This document shows, one piece after another, positions 8,670-17,169 of a DNA stretch of 63,323 nucleotides. Within the stretch, counting starts at the first letter, position 1, and each line of letters begins with the position of its first letter. The stretch is taken from contig JABHEG010000085.1 in the NCBI GenBank assembly GCA_018676675.1, positions 1 through 63,323 on the forward strand, in the 5' to 3' direction. The notes below the pieces were generated by a model, which saw nothing but the letters and a program-made list of their open reading frames with translations, had not been told where the DNA came from and ran no database searches. A program made the position numbers and the translations under genes. Source of the stretch: Lentisphaerota bacterium. GTDB taxonomy: Bacteria; Verrucomicrobiota; Lentisphaeria; Oligosphaerales; JABHEG01.

Positions 8670-9680
8670 CTATTCTGCCTTGCCTTCTGTGAACTGCTTG
8701 AGGATCTCCTCCGCCAATCCCTGCAATTCCTCAGTCGGGGCATCTGCCGCAAGGCGTTCCGCTACAGCTCGGCTTGACGTGTCGCCGCGCAACACCAGTA
8801 CTCGGGTAGCCCCCAACGCCACGCGCGGATCACCATCTTTTGTGAGAGTGCGCAACACCTGCAGCGCAGCGGCGGAGCGATCCTGACTCAAGAGCTTGAC
8901 CAAGGCAAATCTCGAGGAAGGCGGCGCATCCTTTAGCCCCCTGCTGAAGTTGCCTGGATCCCGATGGCAAAGCCCCCGGATGGCCTCCTCCAACTGCTTG
9001 TGGACCAGACGCTTCTCCTTCCCAAGCCGCCCAAGTAGTTCCGGGAGCAAATCTACGCTGCCGAATCGACGCATCCCGACAATCGCTGCTGTTCGCACTG
9101 ATTCCTCCGGACTCTTCAGCCCATGTCGAAACAGGGGCAGGGCCTCTTGGTCTTTCATGCCCGCAAGTAGACCGAGAATCGCAGCAACCGTCTTGGGACT
9201 AGGCACCGGCGCGGCAGAGCAGGAAGGACTACCTGTCGACGACGACGACGCGAAATAGAGTGACGCTATCTCCCGCAGATGGGGGGTGGCTGTGGGAGAT
9301 TCAAGGTCACCAAGTATGACGAGGGCGCTTTCGCGCGCGCGGCTGGATCCTGAACGTACCAACTCAACCAGTTCCGGTACGGCGCGCTCTCCGTAGGCTC
9401 TGACCGTCATTCCCGCCTGATACCGATCCAGGATATTCCGTCGCCCCAGCCGCTCCAGGGCTCGCCGGAGTTGCTCGTCCGAACGCTCCGGCTTGGCAGG
9501 ATGCTCCCCAGACCAATCACGGTCCTGCATCGCCGCCAACTCGCCCTGCAGATACGCCAGGTCCTCTCGAAGCCCATGGATCTTCCCGTCGAAGCGCCAA
9601 TCAAGCCACACCCATTCAAGCACACAGAGGGAGAGCGCCAGGGAGGCAATGCTCACCGCGTTCTTCTGAGGACTGTTCAT
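8670..9680 (-). CDS. Membrane-anchored HEAT-repeat protein
   Basis: The protein has 336 residues. An N-terminal hydrophobic helix (about 10-28) is followed by a short coiled coil (about 36-56). Residues about 75-330 form HEAT-type helical pairs, for example AVPELVELVRSGSSRARESALVILGDL and ALQVLRTLTKDGDPRVALGATRVLV. HEAT solenoids bind partner proteins. A single N-terminal anchor would place the solenoid on the periplasmic side if the helix is a signal anchor. The gene converges on the giant secreted gene (60 bases between stops) and is followed upstream by a Sel1 gene on the same strand. No Shine-Dalgarno is obvious before the ATG. Confidence 0.7.
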   Translation of the reverse strand: MNSPQKNAVSIASLALSLCVLEWVWLDWRFDGKIHGLREDLAYLQGELAAMQDRDWSGEHPAKPERSDEQLRRALERLGRRNILDRYQAGMTVRAYGERAVPELVELVRSGSSRARESALVILGDLESPTATPHLREIASLYFASSSSTGSPSCSAAPVPSPKTVAAILGLLAGMKDQEALPLFRHGLKSPEESVRTAAIVGMRRFGSVDLLPELLGRLGKEKRLVHKQLEEAIRGLCHRDPGNFSRGLKDAPPSSRFALVKLLSQDRSAAALQVLRTLTKDGDPRVALGATRVLVLRGDTSSRAVAERLAADAPTEELQGLAEEILKQFTEGKAE

Positions 9681-9755
9681 GTAGAGGCTACCCCAAACTC
9701 AATGGTCGCTTCAGGAACACCCATGCCGTCGTCGGCTTCCCCGTCACCGGCCTCA

Positions 9756-9772
9756 GCCCCGCACATCGGGGC
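9756..9772 (-). terminator. Hairpin downstream of the Sel1 gene
   Basis: A 6-bp perfect GC stem (GCCCCG/CGGGGC) with a 5-nt loop lies 45 bases after the Sel1 stop on the - strand. There is no T-run, so termination would have to be inefficient or Rho-assisted. Confidence 0.25.
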
Positions 9773-9816
9773 ACAGACAGAAAGACCTCACTTCACTCAC
9801 CCCTACAAGGTCAGCG

Positions 9817-10608
9817 CTACTGGTCATAGAGCTTGTATTGATCCCACAGCGTCTCGCACTTGCGACGCAAACTACTGTCAGTGTCCGGATTGTCGTAAGC
9901 GAGCTTGAGGATTGCCTTCGCCTTCTTCAGGTCCTGCTCGACGCCCTGCCCCAGACAATAGGCCAGGCCAAGAGCTGCCTGAGCGGCGGGTTCGCCCTGC
10001 TTAGCCGCCTTGGACAGATGCTCAGCAGCCTTCGCCAAATCGCGTCTGACGTACTTGCCTTCGCGGAACAAGCTGGCGAGTTCCAGCTGGGCTCGAGGGT
10101 TCCCCCGCTCGCCGGCCCGGTTCAGCCACTCGACGTACTTCGCGGAGCTGCGCTCAATCCCCTTCCCTTCGCGGTACATCAACGCCAGATTGAACATGGC
10201 CATGTCATTGCCCTGAGCGGCAGCCTTTGCCGACCACTGGGCGGCTTTCCGATTGTCCCGGAGCGTGCCCTGCCCGTTCATGTACATGATCCCAAGCACG
10301 CACTGGGCCACTGGAGCTCCCTTCTCGGCCGCTTCCAGGTACGTCTGGAGAGCCTTGCGTTCGTCCTGCTCAACGCCAAGCCCGCCAAGGTACATCTCGC
10401 CGAGCCTGCACTGGGCAAACAGATCCCCGGCAGAAGCAGCTTTGGCATAAAGCTCAAAGGCAGCGGCATAGTTCCCCTGCTTGAACTGCACATCGGCCTC
10501 ACCTGCCACGCCAGTTCCCGTTCCTGCTGCTCCAACTGGCAGAACAACCCAAACGCTCACCACAACCCCCGCAAGGTAGCTCCACCGAACATGCCTAAAT
10601 CGTGTCAT
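9817..10608 (-). CDS. Secreted Sel1-like repeat protein
   Basis: The protein has 263 residues with a signal peptide (about 1-28, ending VGAAG). Residues about 38-250 consist of Sel1-type repeats of 36 residues. Recognisable units include AAFELYAKAASAGDLFAQCRLGEMY, ALQTYLEAAEKGAPVAQCVLGIMY and AAEHLSKAAKQGEPAAQAALGLAY. Sel1 proteins are TPR-like scaffolds that often organise envelope or signalling complexes. The gene is divergent from the DegT aminotransferase gene, with 337 bases between them. The last helix ends in a charged tail (RRKCETLWDQYKLYDQ). Confidence 0.85.
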   Translation of the reverse strand: MTRFRHVRWSYLAGVVVSVWVVLPVGAAGTGTGVAGEADVQFKQGNYAAAFELYAKAASAGDLFAQCRLGEMYLGGLGVEQDERKALQTYLEAAEKGAPVAQCVLGIMYMNGQGTLRDNRKAAQWSAKAAAQGNDMAMFNLALMYREGKGIERSSAKYVEWLNRAGERGNPRAQLELASLFREGKYVRRDLAKAAEHLSKAAKQGEPAAQAALGLAYCLGQGVEQDLKKAKAILKLAYDNPDTDSSLRRKCETLWDQYKLYDQ

Positions 10609-10945
10609 AATGCGTTCCTGTTATGAATCTCCACGGGGTCGCTGGCCTGTGGCACAACAACGACCGCCCCGTTCATCAGCTTATGCTGTCAGATCGGCAT
10701 TTCAAGGTACGGTCAGGCCCAAGTCGCCTCCAGAGCGCCATCCGCATCGTTCACAGCGAGTACCTAGTCGGGCCAACCTACCAGCCGCCGGAAGCAGCGA
10801 TAGCCACACACTCCTTCTTGACGCGAGAGTACTCCGTTGAATTCACTGAGCGACCGGATATAGTGCCGGTTCTGCATTCTGGAATTGAAGACCACACCGT
10901 GCCATAGCAAACGCGGGAACTGTTCGGAAAACTCGGAGGAAAATC
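10609..10945 (+). promoter_or_regulatory. Divergent intergenic region with candidate + strand promoter
   Basis: No believable gene is present; an open frame at 10623-10907 lacks a ribosome site and resembles nothing. TTGAAT (10837-10842), a 16-base spacer and TATAGT (10859-10864) form a reasonable sigma-70-type promoter for the aminotransferase gene, giving a leader of about 75 bases with GGAGG before the ATG at 10946. Confidence 0.4.
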
Positions 10946-12052
10946 ATGGACGTTGCCTTTTACGGACACACACGCCAGTACAGCAATCTGAAGGAAGAGC
11001 TTGACGCCGCTATCCTGAGCGTGCTCGAGAGCGGCAAGTATGTCATGGGCCCGGCCGGGGCCAAGTTTGAGGCGGAATTGGCCGAGTATTTCGGCACCAA
11101 ACACGCCATCGGCTGCAACTCCGGCACAGACGCCCTGTGGCTCGTCTTCATGGCCCTCGGCATCGGCCCCGGAGATGAAGTCATTACCACGACCAACACC
11201 TTCTTCGCAACGGCCGAAGCCATCTGGATTGCCGGCGCCAAGGCCGTTTTCGTGGACTCACGCCGTGACACGAACAACATCGATCCGGACCTCCTGGAAG
11301 CCAAAATCACGCCGAAAACAAAGGCCATCGTGCCCGTTCATCTCTATGGCCAGGCCGCAGAGATGGACAAGATCTGGGCCATCGCCGAAAAGCATGACCT
11401 GTTCGTGATCGAAGACTGCGCCCAGGCCATTGACGCCAAGGGCGACACGTTCGAGCTGTGCGAGAAGAGCGATGCGTTGTGCACCAGCTTCATCATCCAG
11501 AAGAACCTCGGCACGTTTGGCGATAGCGGCGGAATCGTCACGAACCGTGACGATATCAAGGAGCGCATCACGGCCATGCGCAACCACGGGTCCTACGAAC
11601 GTTCGCACCATACCTATGGTTTCAACAGCCGACTCGATGACATCCATGCCGCCGTCCTGAGCGTCAAGCTCAAGTACATCACAGCATGGACCGACCGTCG
11701 GATCGAGATCGCCAAGCGCTATGATGCCGAACTCGCGGATTGCGGGCTGACCCTTCCCACGAAGCTCCCGGGATACCGCCATGTGTTCCATCTGTACGTC
11801 GTGGAGACCGAGAAGCGCGATGAACTCCTCACGTTCCTCAACGACAATGGCATCGACGCCAAAACACACTACCCGATCGCGATTCACCAGCAGAACGGGT
11901 TCCCCTGGGGCAAGGACACGGACATGGACATCTGCACGCCCAACGCCGAAGCCAACGCGGCCGAGTGCGTCTCCCTGCCTATGTTCCCCGAACTCACAGA
12001 CGACGAAGTCGACTGCGTGATTGCCAAGGTTCGTGAGTTCTGCGGCAAGTAA
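10946..12052 (+). CDS. DegT/DnrJ/EryC1/StrS-family aminotransferase
   Basis: The protein has 368 residues, full length for the family. PLP-dependent fold type I enzymes of this group transaminate 3- or 4-keto nucleotide sugars for surface polysaccharides or secondary metabolites. Visible hallmarks are NSGTDAL (58-64, phosphate binding), EDCAQAIDAK (156-165, with the pyridine-N Asp at 157) and SFIIQKNLGTFGDSGG (181-196), in which Lys186 is the Schiff-base lysine. A strong hairpin terminator follows at once, so the gene may be monocistronic. No other nucleotide-sugar genes are adjacent, so the exact substrate cannot be inferred. The region after EDCAQ is slightly unusual in carrying two Cys (LCEKSDALCTSF). 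Confidence 0.9.
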   Translation: MDVAFYGHTRQYSNLKEELDAAILSVLESGKYVMGPAGAKFEAELAEYFGTKHAIGCNSGTDALWLVFMALGIGPGDEVITTTNTFFATAEAIWIAGAKAVFVDSRRDTNNIDPDLLEAKITPKTKAIVPVHLYGQAAEMDKIWAIAEKHDLFVIEDCAQAIDAKGDTFELCEKSDALCTSFIIQKNLGTFGDSGGIVTNRDDIKERITAMRNHGSYERSHHTYGFNSRLDDIHAAVLSVKLKYITAWTDRRIEIAKRYDAELADCGLTLPTKLPGYRHVFHLYVVETEKRDELLTFLNDNGIDAKTHYPIAIHQQNGFPWGKDTDMDICTPNAEANAAECVSLPMFPELTDDEVDCVIAKVREFCGK

Positions 12053-12086
12053 ACTCGTAAGCGCCCTGAAACCTGAGAGATTTGAC

Positions 12087-12126
12087 GATGATGGACGGGC
12101 TCGACACGCCCGTCCATCATCTGTTT
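12087..12126 (+). terminator. Rho-independent terminator
   Basis: A perfect 14-bp stem (12087-12100 with 12108-12121) and a 7-nt loop are followed by TGTTT. It lies 34 bases after the aminotransferase stop and separates it from the oxidoreductase gene. Confidence 0.8.
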
Positions 12127-12174
12127 ACAGCCCTCTCGTCACTCGGTCATATCGCTAGCCCAAGGAGGCAAACC

Positions 12175-13245
12175 ATGGGAACTTCTCCGTATCGTGTCGT
12201 CGTTGTGGGCCTGGGGAAACGCGGCAAGCATCATGCTGCCACATTCCACGCCAACCCTCGTTTCGAACTGGTAGGAGTCTGCGACATCGATTCCGAACGC
12301 CTGGAGGCTGCCAGGACTGAGTATGGGGTCGAAGCCAGCAGTGATGCCCAGGCTCTGACACAAGCAGTCAAGCCGGACGTGTTCTGCTTCTGCACCCTCC
12401 CGAATGTCCGCCTGCCGCTGATCAACATCGGCATCGAGAGCGGGGCGAAGCTGATTGCCTATGAGAAGCCGATCGCGGTCTCCACAAAAGAGGCAAAAGA
12501 CATCATGGCTCTGGTCCGAGCCGCGGGTGTAAAGACCGTGGTCAGCCACCAGCACCGCTATGGACAGCACTACCAGAAGGTCAAAGAGATCATCGCCTCA
12601 GGCGACCTTGGTCGAGTCCACACCGTCTATGGACACTCGACCGGGTGGATGATGCACATGATGACACACATGATTGACTACATGCGCTGGTACAACGGCA
12701 ACGCCGATGCGGAGTGGGTGATGGGCCAAGCCGCCGGGAAGGGCAAATTCGCCGACATCCATGGGTCCCCGGACTACATGGCAGGCATCATTCAGTTCGC
12801 CAATGGCGTCCGTGGGTATGTGGAAACCGGAGCAGGCGCACCGGATGTCCCTGAAGTGGACTACTGGTGGCGCAAATGCCGAATCGGGGCTCAGGGCACA
12901 GAGGGCTTTGCGGAAGTTCTCACCGGCGGAGGCTGGCGTGCGGTCACCAAGAAAGGCGTATTCAGCGGCGAAGGATGCATGGACTACGACTTGGACATGC
13001 CGCCCTATGTCGACGAGATGGCTGACTGGCTGGATGACGACTCAAAGGTCCATCCGTGCTGCGGCGAAGAGGCATTCAAGGGATTTGAGATCGCGATGGG
13101 GATCTGTCGCTCCGTGGTCGATCGCGGCCAGGTACAGCTGCCCCTGGCAGACGGTGCCCCGGAGATGGAGGCTCTCGAGCAGATCCTCCCGGAGACGCCC
13201 GTACTATGCACGACCGCCGAGACGGCGGAAGAATATCTCGGCTAA
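12175..13245 (+). CDS. Gfo/Idh/MocA-family oxidoreductase
   Basis: The protein has 356 residues from ATG 12175, which has AAGGAGG 7 bases upstream. The N-terminal Rossmann fold begins VVVVGLGKRGKHHA. The EKP motif (YEKPIAV) supplies the conserved lysine of the active site, and a C-terminal alpha/beta domain follows (GHSTGWMMHMMTHMIDYMRWY, with the usual His-x3-Asp-type segment). Members oxidise or isomerise sugars, inositols or nucleotide sugars with NAD(P). The substrate is not evident from context. Terminators on both sides suggest an independent transcript. Confidence 0.88.
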   Translation: MGTSPYRVVVVGLGKRGKHHAATFHANPRFELVGVCDIDSERLEAARTEYGVEASSDAQALTQAVKPDVFCFCTLPNVRLPLINIGIESGAKLIAYEKPIAVSTKEAKDIMALVRAAGVKTVVSHQHRYGQHYQKVKEIIASGDLGRVHTVYGHSTGWMMHMMTHMIDYMRWYNGNADAEWVMGQAAGKGKFADIHGSPDYMAGIIQFANGVRGYVETGAGAPDVPEVDYWWRKCRIGAQGTEGFAEVLTGGGWRAVTKKGVFSGEGCMDYDLDMPPYVDEMADWLDDDSKVHPCCGEEAFKGFEIAMGICRSVVDRGQVQLPLADGAPEMEALEQILPETPVLCTTAETAEEYLG

Positions 13246-13272
13246 GAACGCCATCTCCTGAAGAAAAAGGAA

Positions 13273-13316
13273 AAGCGATCCGCCTGACCACTCGGCCGGG
13301 CGGATCGCTTCATTTC
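13273..13316 (+). terminator. Bidirectional terminator between oxidoreductase and PerR-type genes
   Basis: A perfect 12-bp stem (AAGCGATCCGCC with GGCGGATCGCTT, 13273-13284 and 13299-13310) has a 14-nt loop. It is flanked by an A-rich stretch on the left and a T-rich stretch on the right, so it can work for the convergent transcripts on both strands. Confidence 0.8.
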
Positions 13317-13322
13317 TCTCAA

Positions 13323-13721
13323 TTACCCCAGACAATTCGGGCATATCCCGGTCAACTCCATTCGCAAGCCGGTGACCTTGAACGCGGTCTGGGCCGCGGA
13401 TGGGACCACACGCCCCAGATCAGGCAGAGCCGCGCCCTCCACATCCGCCACGCAACCACAGTCGTCGCAGCGGACGTGCATGTGGTTGCTGGTGCAACCG
13501 TCGTAACGCCGCTGCAGCCCCGCAAACTCGAGCTTCTGCGCCTCCCCCATCTCAGTCAGCGTCTCAAGGTTCCGGTAAACAGTGCCAAGGCTGATCCTTG
13601 GCATCTGGGCACGGACAACCGCATAGATCTCATCCGCGGTGGGATGACTGGTAGTCTCCCGCAATGCTGCCAGAATAACAGTGCGTTGCCGGCGCGAACG
13701 AAGACGACGTTGCCCTTTCAT
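13323..13721 (-). CDS. perR: Fur-family metalloregulator, PerR type
   Basis: The protein has 132 residues from ATG 13721; a GTG four codons upstream is possible but has no ribosome site, whereas GGAGGG precedes the ATG. The DNA-binding helix region is HPTADEIYAVV...ISLGTVYRNLETL. Aligned by eye with Bacillus subtilis PerR, all five regulatory-site ligands are present: His26, Asp74, His80, His82 and Asp93 correspond to H37, D85, H91, H93 and D104. Asp rather than Glu at the last position is the mark of peroxide sensors. The structural zinc site is Cys85/Cys88/Cys127/Cys130. It likely represses peroxide-defence and iron genes. No catalase, peroxiredoxin or rubrerythrin gene lies nearby. Confidence 0.85.
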   Translation of the reverse strand: MKGQRRLRSRRQRTVILAALRETTSHPTADEIYAVVRAQMPRISLGTVYRNLETLTEMGEAQKLEFAGLQRRYDGCTSNHMHVRCDDCGCVADVEGAALPDLGRVVPSAAQTAFKVTGLRMELTGICPNCLG

Positions 13722-14184
13722 CACACCCTCCACTTAACAGTAGGAACCATTACTACACCCACAACAGTATACAGTACCACCTCAGTGGCTCAAACCAAAC
13801 ATGTTTTCGCCGCTGTCCCCGATTCATGCCCTCTTCACGGAACTGGAGTTCGCACCGGATACTCGCCTGGGGCAATGCCTCAGTTACGAGGGGAGAGTCC
13901 AATCCTGATCGCGCTCTTGATCCGGCTCTTGGCCCGTTACCGCCTGGGAGAGCCGCGGCTTGCGCATCCCCCTCAAGTACCGGTACAGTAGGACTTGTAG
14001 CCACTGACCACCGGGCAGAACGCCGCCGAGCAACCAGGCACATTCCGGATGGACAGTTACAGAGCGAAGGCCCTGGAGCCACCGCAACTGCCGCCGCCGG
14101 TGCACCTCAGGCCTGTCCTCCCGACGACACCCCTGCCGAACCGGGAAGACCTGCTGAACCACGCGGAAAAGAGGGAGAAGACAG
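13722..14184. other. Divergent intergenic region between perR-type and ppk2 genes
   Basis: These 463 bases hold long open frames on both strands, but none has a ribosome site, a domain or sensible amino-acid composition. A short AGTA...TACT inverted repeat (13739-13754) just upstream of the regulator start could be an operator, but it does not match a Per box well. GAGGGAGAAGA precedes the ppk2 start. Confidence 0.35.
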
Positions 14185-15051
14185 ATGTCAAAGGAAAAAG
14201 GGAAGAAGCGGAAAGCGACCGGCACGGCGAAAGGTGTGCCCGCCACAGCGGAGGAGGCAAAGGCGCCTTCTCGCCCCAAACTGTCCAAGAAGCTCTACGA
14301 AGATGAGCTCGAACGCCTCCAGGTGGAGCTCGTCAAACTCCAGGAATGGGTCAAACACAAAGGACTCAAAGTCGTCGTCGTGTTCGAGGGACGAGACGCG
14401 GCGGGAAAGGGCGGAGTGATTAAGCGCATCACTCAGAGCCTGAACCCCCGAGTCTGCCGCGTTGTTGCCCTGGGAACACCGACTGAGCGCGAGAAAACCC
14501 AATGGTACTTCCAACGCTATGTGCCCCACTTGCCGGTGGCCGGGGAAATCGTCCTCTTTGATCGCAGTTGGTACAATCGCGCGGGGGTCGAGCGGGTCAT
14601 GGGGTTCTGTACAGAACCGGAATACCTCGAGTTCCTGCGCAGTTGCCCGGAGTTCGAACGCATGCTTGTCCGCTCGGGAACGATCCTCATCAAGTACTGG
14701 TTCAGCGTCAGTGACGACGAGCAGGAGCAGCGTTTCCAGGCCCGCATCAAGGATCCCACCAAACGCTGGAAACTGAGCCCGATGGACCTCGAGTCTCGCG
14801 CCCGTTGGGTAGAGTACTCAAAGGCCAAAGACAAGATGTTCGCTCACACGGACATCAAGCAGGCACCGTGGTATGTGGTTGAGGCGGACAGCAAACGGCG
14901 GGCCCGCATCAACTGCATCAGTCACCTCCTGGACCTCGTCCCCTACCAGGATCTTACTCCGCCCCCCATCAAGCTCCCTCCCCGGCAGCGGAACACAGGC
15001 TATGTACGGCCACCAATCAGCGACCAGACGTTTGTGCCGGAACGCTTCTGA
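14185..15051 (+). CDS. ppk2: Polyphosphate kinase 2 (PPK2 family)
   Basis: The protein has 288 residues. PPK2 enzymes transfer phosphate between polyphosphate and nucleotides. The Walker A block is EGRDAAGKGG (68-77). The lid/Walker B block is LFDRSWYNRAGVERVMGF (124-141). Other family landmarks are TEREKTQWYFQRY, IKYWFSVSDDEQEQRF and KRWKLSPMDL. The first about 30 residues are a Lys-rich, probably flexible extension. Length and one-domain layout fit class I, which mostly makes NTP from NDP and polyphosphate. The gene is divergent from the perR-type regulator and is closed by a hairpin shared with the convergent TIGR04073-like gene. Confidence 0.93.
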   Translation: MSKEKGKKRKATGTAKGVPATAEEAKAPSRPKLSKKLYEDELERLQVELVKLQEWVKHKGLKVVVVFEGRDAAGKGGVIKRITQSLNPRVCRVVALGTPTEREKTQWYFQRYVPHLPVAGEIVLFDRSWYNRAGVERVMGFCTEPEYLEFLRSCPEFERMLVRSGTILIKYWFSVSDDEQEQRFQARIKDPTKRWKLSPMDLESRARWVEYSKAKDKMFAHTDIKQAPWYVVEADSKRRARINCISHLLDLVPYQDLTPPPIKLPPRQRNTGYVRPPISDQTFVPERF

Positions 15052-15069
15052 GGACCGCCAGTAGATAGA

Positions 15070-15106
15070 ACGAGCCGGTGCCCCGAAGATGGAGGCACCG
15101 GCTCGT
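15070..15106. terminator. Strong hairpin between convergent ppk2 and TIGR04073-like genes
   Basis: A perfect 13-bp stem (ACGAGCCGGTGCC with GGCACCGGCTCGT) has an 11-nt loop. It sits 18 bases after the ppk2 stop and 47 bases from the convergent stop. Neither side has a clear T-run, so it may be a transcript-end stabiliser as much as an intrinsic terminator. Confidence 0.55.
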
Positions 15107-15153
15107 AAGCAAACAGACAACATCAGGCTCTCGGCGAGGCAACGTTGGTGTGG

Positions 15154-15996
15154 TCAGAAATTGCGCCGGAAATCCGGCTCGTTGATCCGCCATTCGGTAG
15201 ACTTGGTCGGCTGGAAGGGAAACTCGGGTTCAAGGATCGGCTTCCATCCCATCGGGAAGGTAACCGTCTCCATCAGGCCGACCGCCTCACGGGTCCCAAA
15301 CCGCCAGATGCCCTGGGCCAGCCCCACCGTGAGGGCCGCAAATCCGCCGCGATCGCGGTTCACCCGGTGCATATTCTTAGGCACCTCGAAAATCCCAGTC
15401 GCCAAGTTGCTCAGGCCACGCCCCAGATGGCGAGCTGGCTCACGTGTTGTGTTAGGATCCAGTTCCTCGTCATCTCCCATCGGGTCAAACCCCACAATGC
15501 CGGCAAAAAAGTCCCCGACTTCACGTGTCTGCACGTTCATGTATCCATGCACCAGACCAAGCGCAAGCTGAGCTCTCAGGTCCTTTGGGTCCCTGGGGAA
15601 ACGTACATCGTGCTGCTCGCTGCTCTCCTTGTCCCACTGAAAAAAGGACCAGCGCCAGTATGAACCACCATGCTTCCGGAAAACAGGCTCCCCTTCGAGC
15701 CACGGCACGGCCCATAGAGGAGGGATAAAGTGAGGGAACGTCGCACCACTCTCATCGACGCGATAAGCCCCAACGCGGACTTTGTCCGTCAGCGCAATCT
15801 CGCCACCGATCGCAGGACCAACAGCAACTCCACCACGCGCCATCTCGAGGAAGTCGGCAAACCGGTTCCAGATGAACAACTCACCTCTGGCGAAAGCATC
15901 ATTGACAGAGCGAGCACTCGCGGACTGCGGCAGCGCCCCAAGAGAGAGCGTAACCACCACCATCGCACTCGCTACCCGCATACGTTGAAACACCAT
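15154..15996 (-). CDS. Exosortase-associated TIGR04073-type protein with extra N-terminal domain
   Basis: The protein has 280 residues with a signal peptide (about 1-28, ending ASARS). Residues about 190-270 match the short TIGR04073 family, known from Verrucomicrobia and Lentisphaerae genomes that carry exosortase systems: HLGRGLSNLATGIFEVPK, then GGFAALTVGLAQGI and LMETVTFPMGWKPILEPEF. Residues about 33-115 form a separate region (FADFLEMARGGVAVGPAIGG...VRVGAYRVDESG) that resembles an outer-membrane or envelope domain duplicated or fused in front. Typical family members are only about 120-150 residues, so this looks like a fusion. It probably lies in the periplasm or outer membrane. No exosortase is in the window. 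Confidence 0.7.
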   Translation of the reverse strand: MVFQRMRVASAMVVVTLSLGALPQSASARSVNDAFARGELFIWNRFADFLEMARGGVAVGPAIGGEIALTDKVRVGAYRVDESGATFPHFIPPLWAVPWLEGEPVFRKHGGSYWRWSFFQWDKESSEQHDVRFPRDPKDLRAQLALGLVHGYMNVQTREVGDFFAGIVGFDPMGDDEELDPNTTREPARHLGRGLSNLATGIFEVPKNMHRVNRDRGGFAALTVGLAQGIWRFGTREAVGLMETVTFPMGWKPILEPEFPFQPTKSTEWRINEPDFRRNF

Positions 15997-16076
15997 GTGT
16001 TCCTCCCGAAGCTCTTGTTTCCGTCAGTCTGTTCTGTCTCCTGAGCCGATCACCAACGGTAGCGACCGGACAGCGT

Positions 16077-16106
16077 AATATAGCAAAGCCGCTGAGTAAC
16101 GCGCAA
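16077..16106 (-). promoter_or_regulatory. Candidate sigma-70 promoter for the TIGR04073-like gene
   Basis: Read on the - strand, TTGCGC (16106-16101), an 18-base spacer and TATATT (16082-16077) lie about 80 bases before the start at 15996, in an AT-richer patch. Confidence 0.45.
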
Positions 16107-16161
16107 GCACAGCCACCAGAAATCTCTCCGGACCTGGCTCGGAGTTCCATCACACGACCCG

Positions 16162-17169
16162 TCAAACGAGGGACTGAAACATCACGCGCAGTAGGTGTGT
16201 CATCCCATCTCGGGCATAGATTCTGTAATCACCGAGAGCCGCTGGAATGCACGTCACACTGCCTTGGGGAAGCGCCTCCGTCCTTCCCTCTGTCTGAATT
16301 TCAGCGACTCCTCGAGCGGCCACGAGGATGTGACACGTGGTCCCATTCGTCCGGTCGAAGAGATGATCGGTCAGGCGAATCTCATCCACCGTGAAGCGCG
16401 GGCAGTAGTGCAACAACGGGATCTTTCTCGTGTGAGTCACGCGCCCGGCATCCCGAGAAATGCGTCCGAGCTGTCGGTCCTGAAAGTTGATGCAGCCCAG
16501 CAAATCAGTATCGTCGCCGACAACCCCGCCTTCATGGCCCCAGTGGCTGACCACGAGCGGATCGCAAGCACGTTCTTTGATCTCCCACATCAGGTTTCCG
16601 GGGCCAATGCTGTGAAGCCGGCAGTTGGGAACATAGAAAGCGTCCCCAGCTCGAGGCTGAAAGACCTGCAGGAGTTCTTCAAGACCAGACTCACGCAGAC
16701 GCTGCACGACCTGCAGGCGGGTAACTCCCTGCCCGATCCCAACAACGACCTCCCCATAGGAGGCTGCCTTGACCGAATACCAGAATTTGACGTTTGGCCC
16801 CGAGGCCTGCCGTGCAAACTCCCCCGTACGCTCAGGATGCACAAAAAGAGCCTGCCGCTCCATCACGTCCACCAACCGAATACACAAGGGGAACGGACGC
16901 CCCGGAACATGACGACGCCCGACCACTTCACGCGGGAAGCGCCCGACCACTTCACAGAGAGGAATCCCCTGGAGGTCGCCGTTTGCCACGACCGTCTGGA
17001 GAACGCCGTTGTCCACCAACTCCCAGCTGGTGCTGGCATCCAGACTCCCCCTAACCGCGTCCACGCCCTCAGTAACGCCCTCGGAGAGATACTCGCGTAA
17101 CAAACCAACGGGCGTAGGCGAGCCCTCGCGGACGGGGACAAACTTAAGGGGGTAAAGGGCTTCTTTCAT
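16162..17169 (-). CDS. manA: Type I mannose-6-phosphate isomerase (ManA-like)
   Basis: The protein has 335 residues from ATG 17169; a GTG further upstream is possible. It starts YPLKFVP and has the type I phosphomannose isomerase blocks: FPLCIRLVDVMERQALFVHPERTGEFA (a variant of the Q-x-HP metal site, here with Ala-Leu-Phe-Val-His-Pro) and GDAFYVPNCRLHSIGPGNLMWEIKE, the cupin strand with the metal-binding His. These enzymes need zinc and interconvert mannose-6-P and fructose-6-P. It lies 165 bases upstream of the TIGR04073-like gene on the same strand, with its own promoter candidate between them, and is divergent from ftsK. The QVHPDD loop of the E. coli enzyme is degenerate here, as is common in short bacterial ManA proteins. 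Confidence 0.82.
   Translation of the reverse strand: MKEALYPLKFVPVREGSPTPVGLLREYLSEGVTEGVDAVRGSLDASTSWELVDNGVLQTVVANGDLQGIPLCEVVGRFPREVVGRRHVPGRPFPLCIRLVDVMERQALFVHPERTGEFARQASGPNVKFWYSVKAASYGEVVVGIGQGVTRLQVVQRLRESGLEELLQVFQPRAGDAFYVPNCRLHSIGPGNLMWEIKERACDPLVVSHWGHEGGVVGDDTDLLGCINFQDRQLGRISRDAGRVTHTRKIPLLHYCPRFTVDEIRLTDHLFDRTNGTTCHILVAARGVAEIQTEGRTEALPQGSVTCIPAALGDYRIYARDGMTHLLRVMFQSLV

Noticed and set aside
10623..10907. 94-residue open frame on the + strand before the aminotransferase gene
   Set aside because: No ribosome site, no recognisable domain, and it lies over the best promoter candidate of the region.
12082..12174. Possible N-terminal extension of the oxidoreductase at 12175
   Set aside because: It would translate through the strong terminator at 12087-12126, while AAGGAGG sits before ATG 12175.
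13753..14082. Long open frames on both strands between the perR-type and ppk2 genes
   Set aside because: Pro/Arg/Ala-rich products without start signals; they are the usual by-product of high GC.
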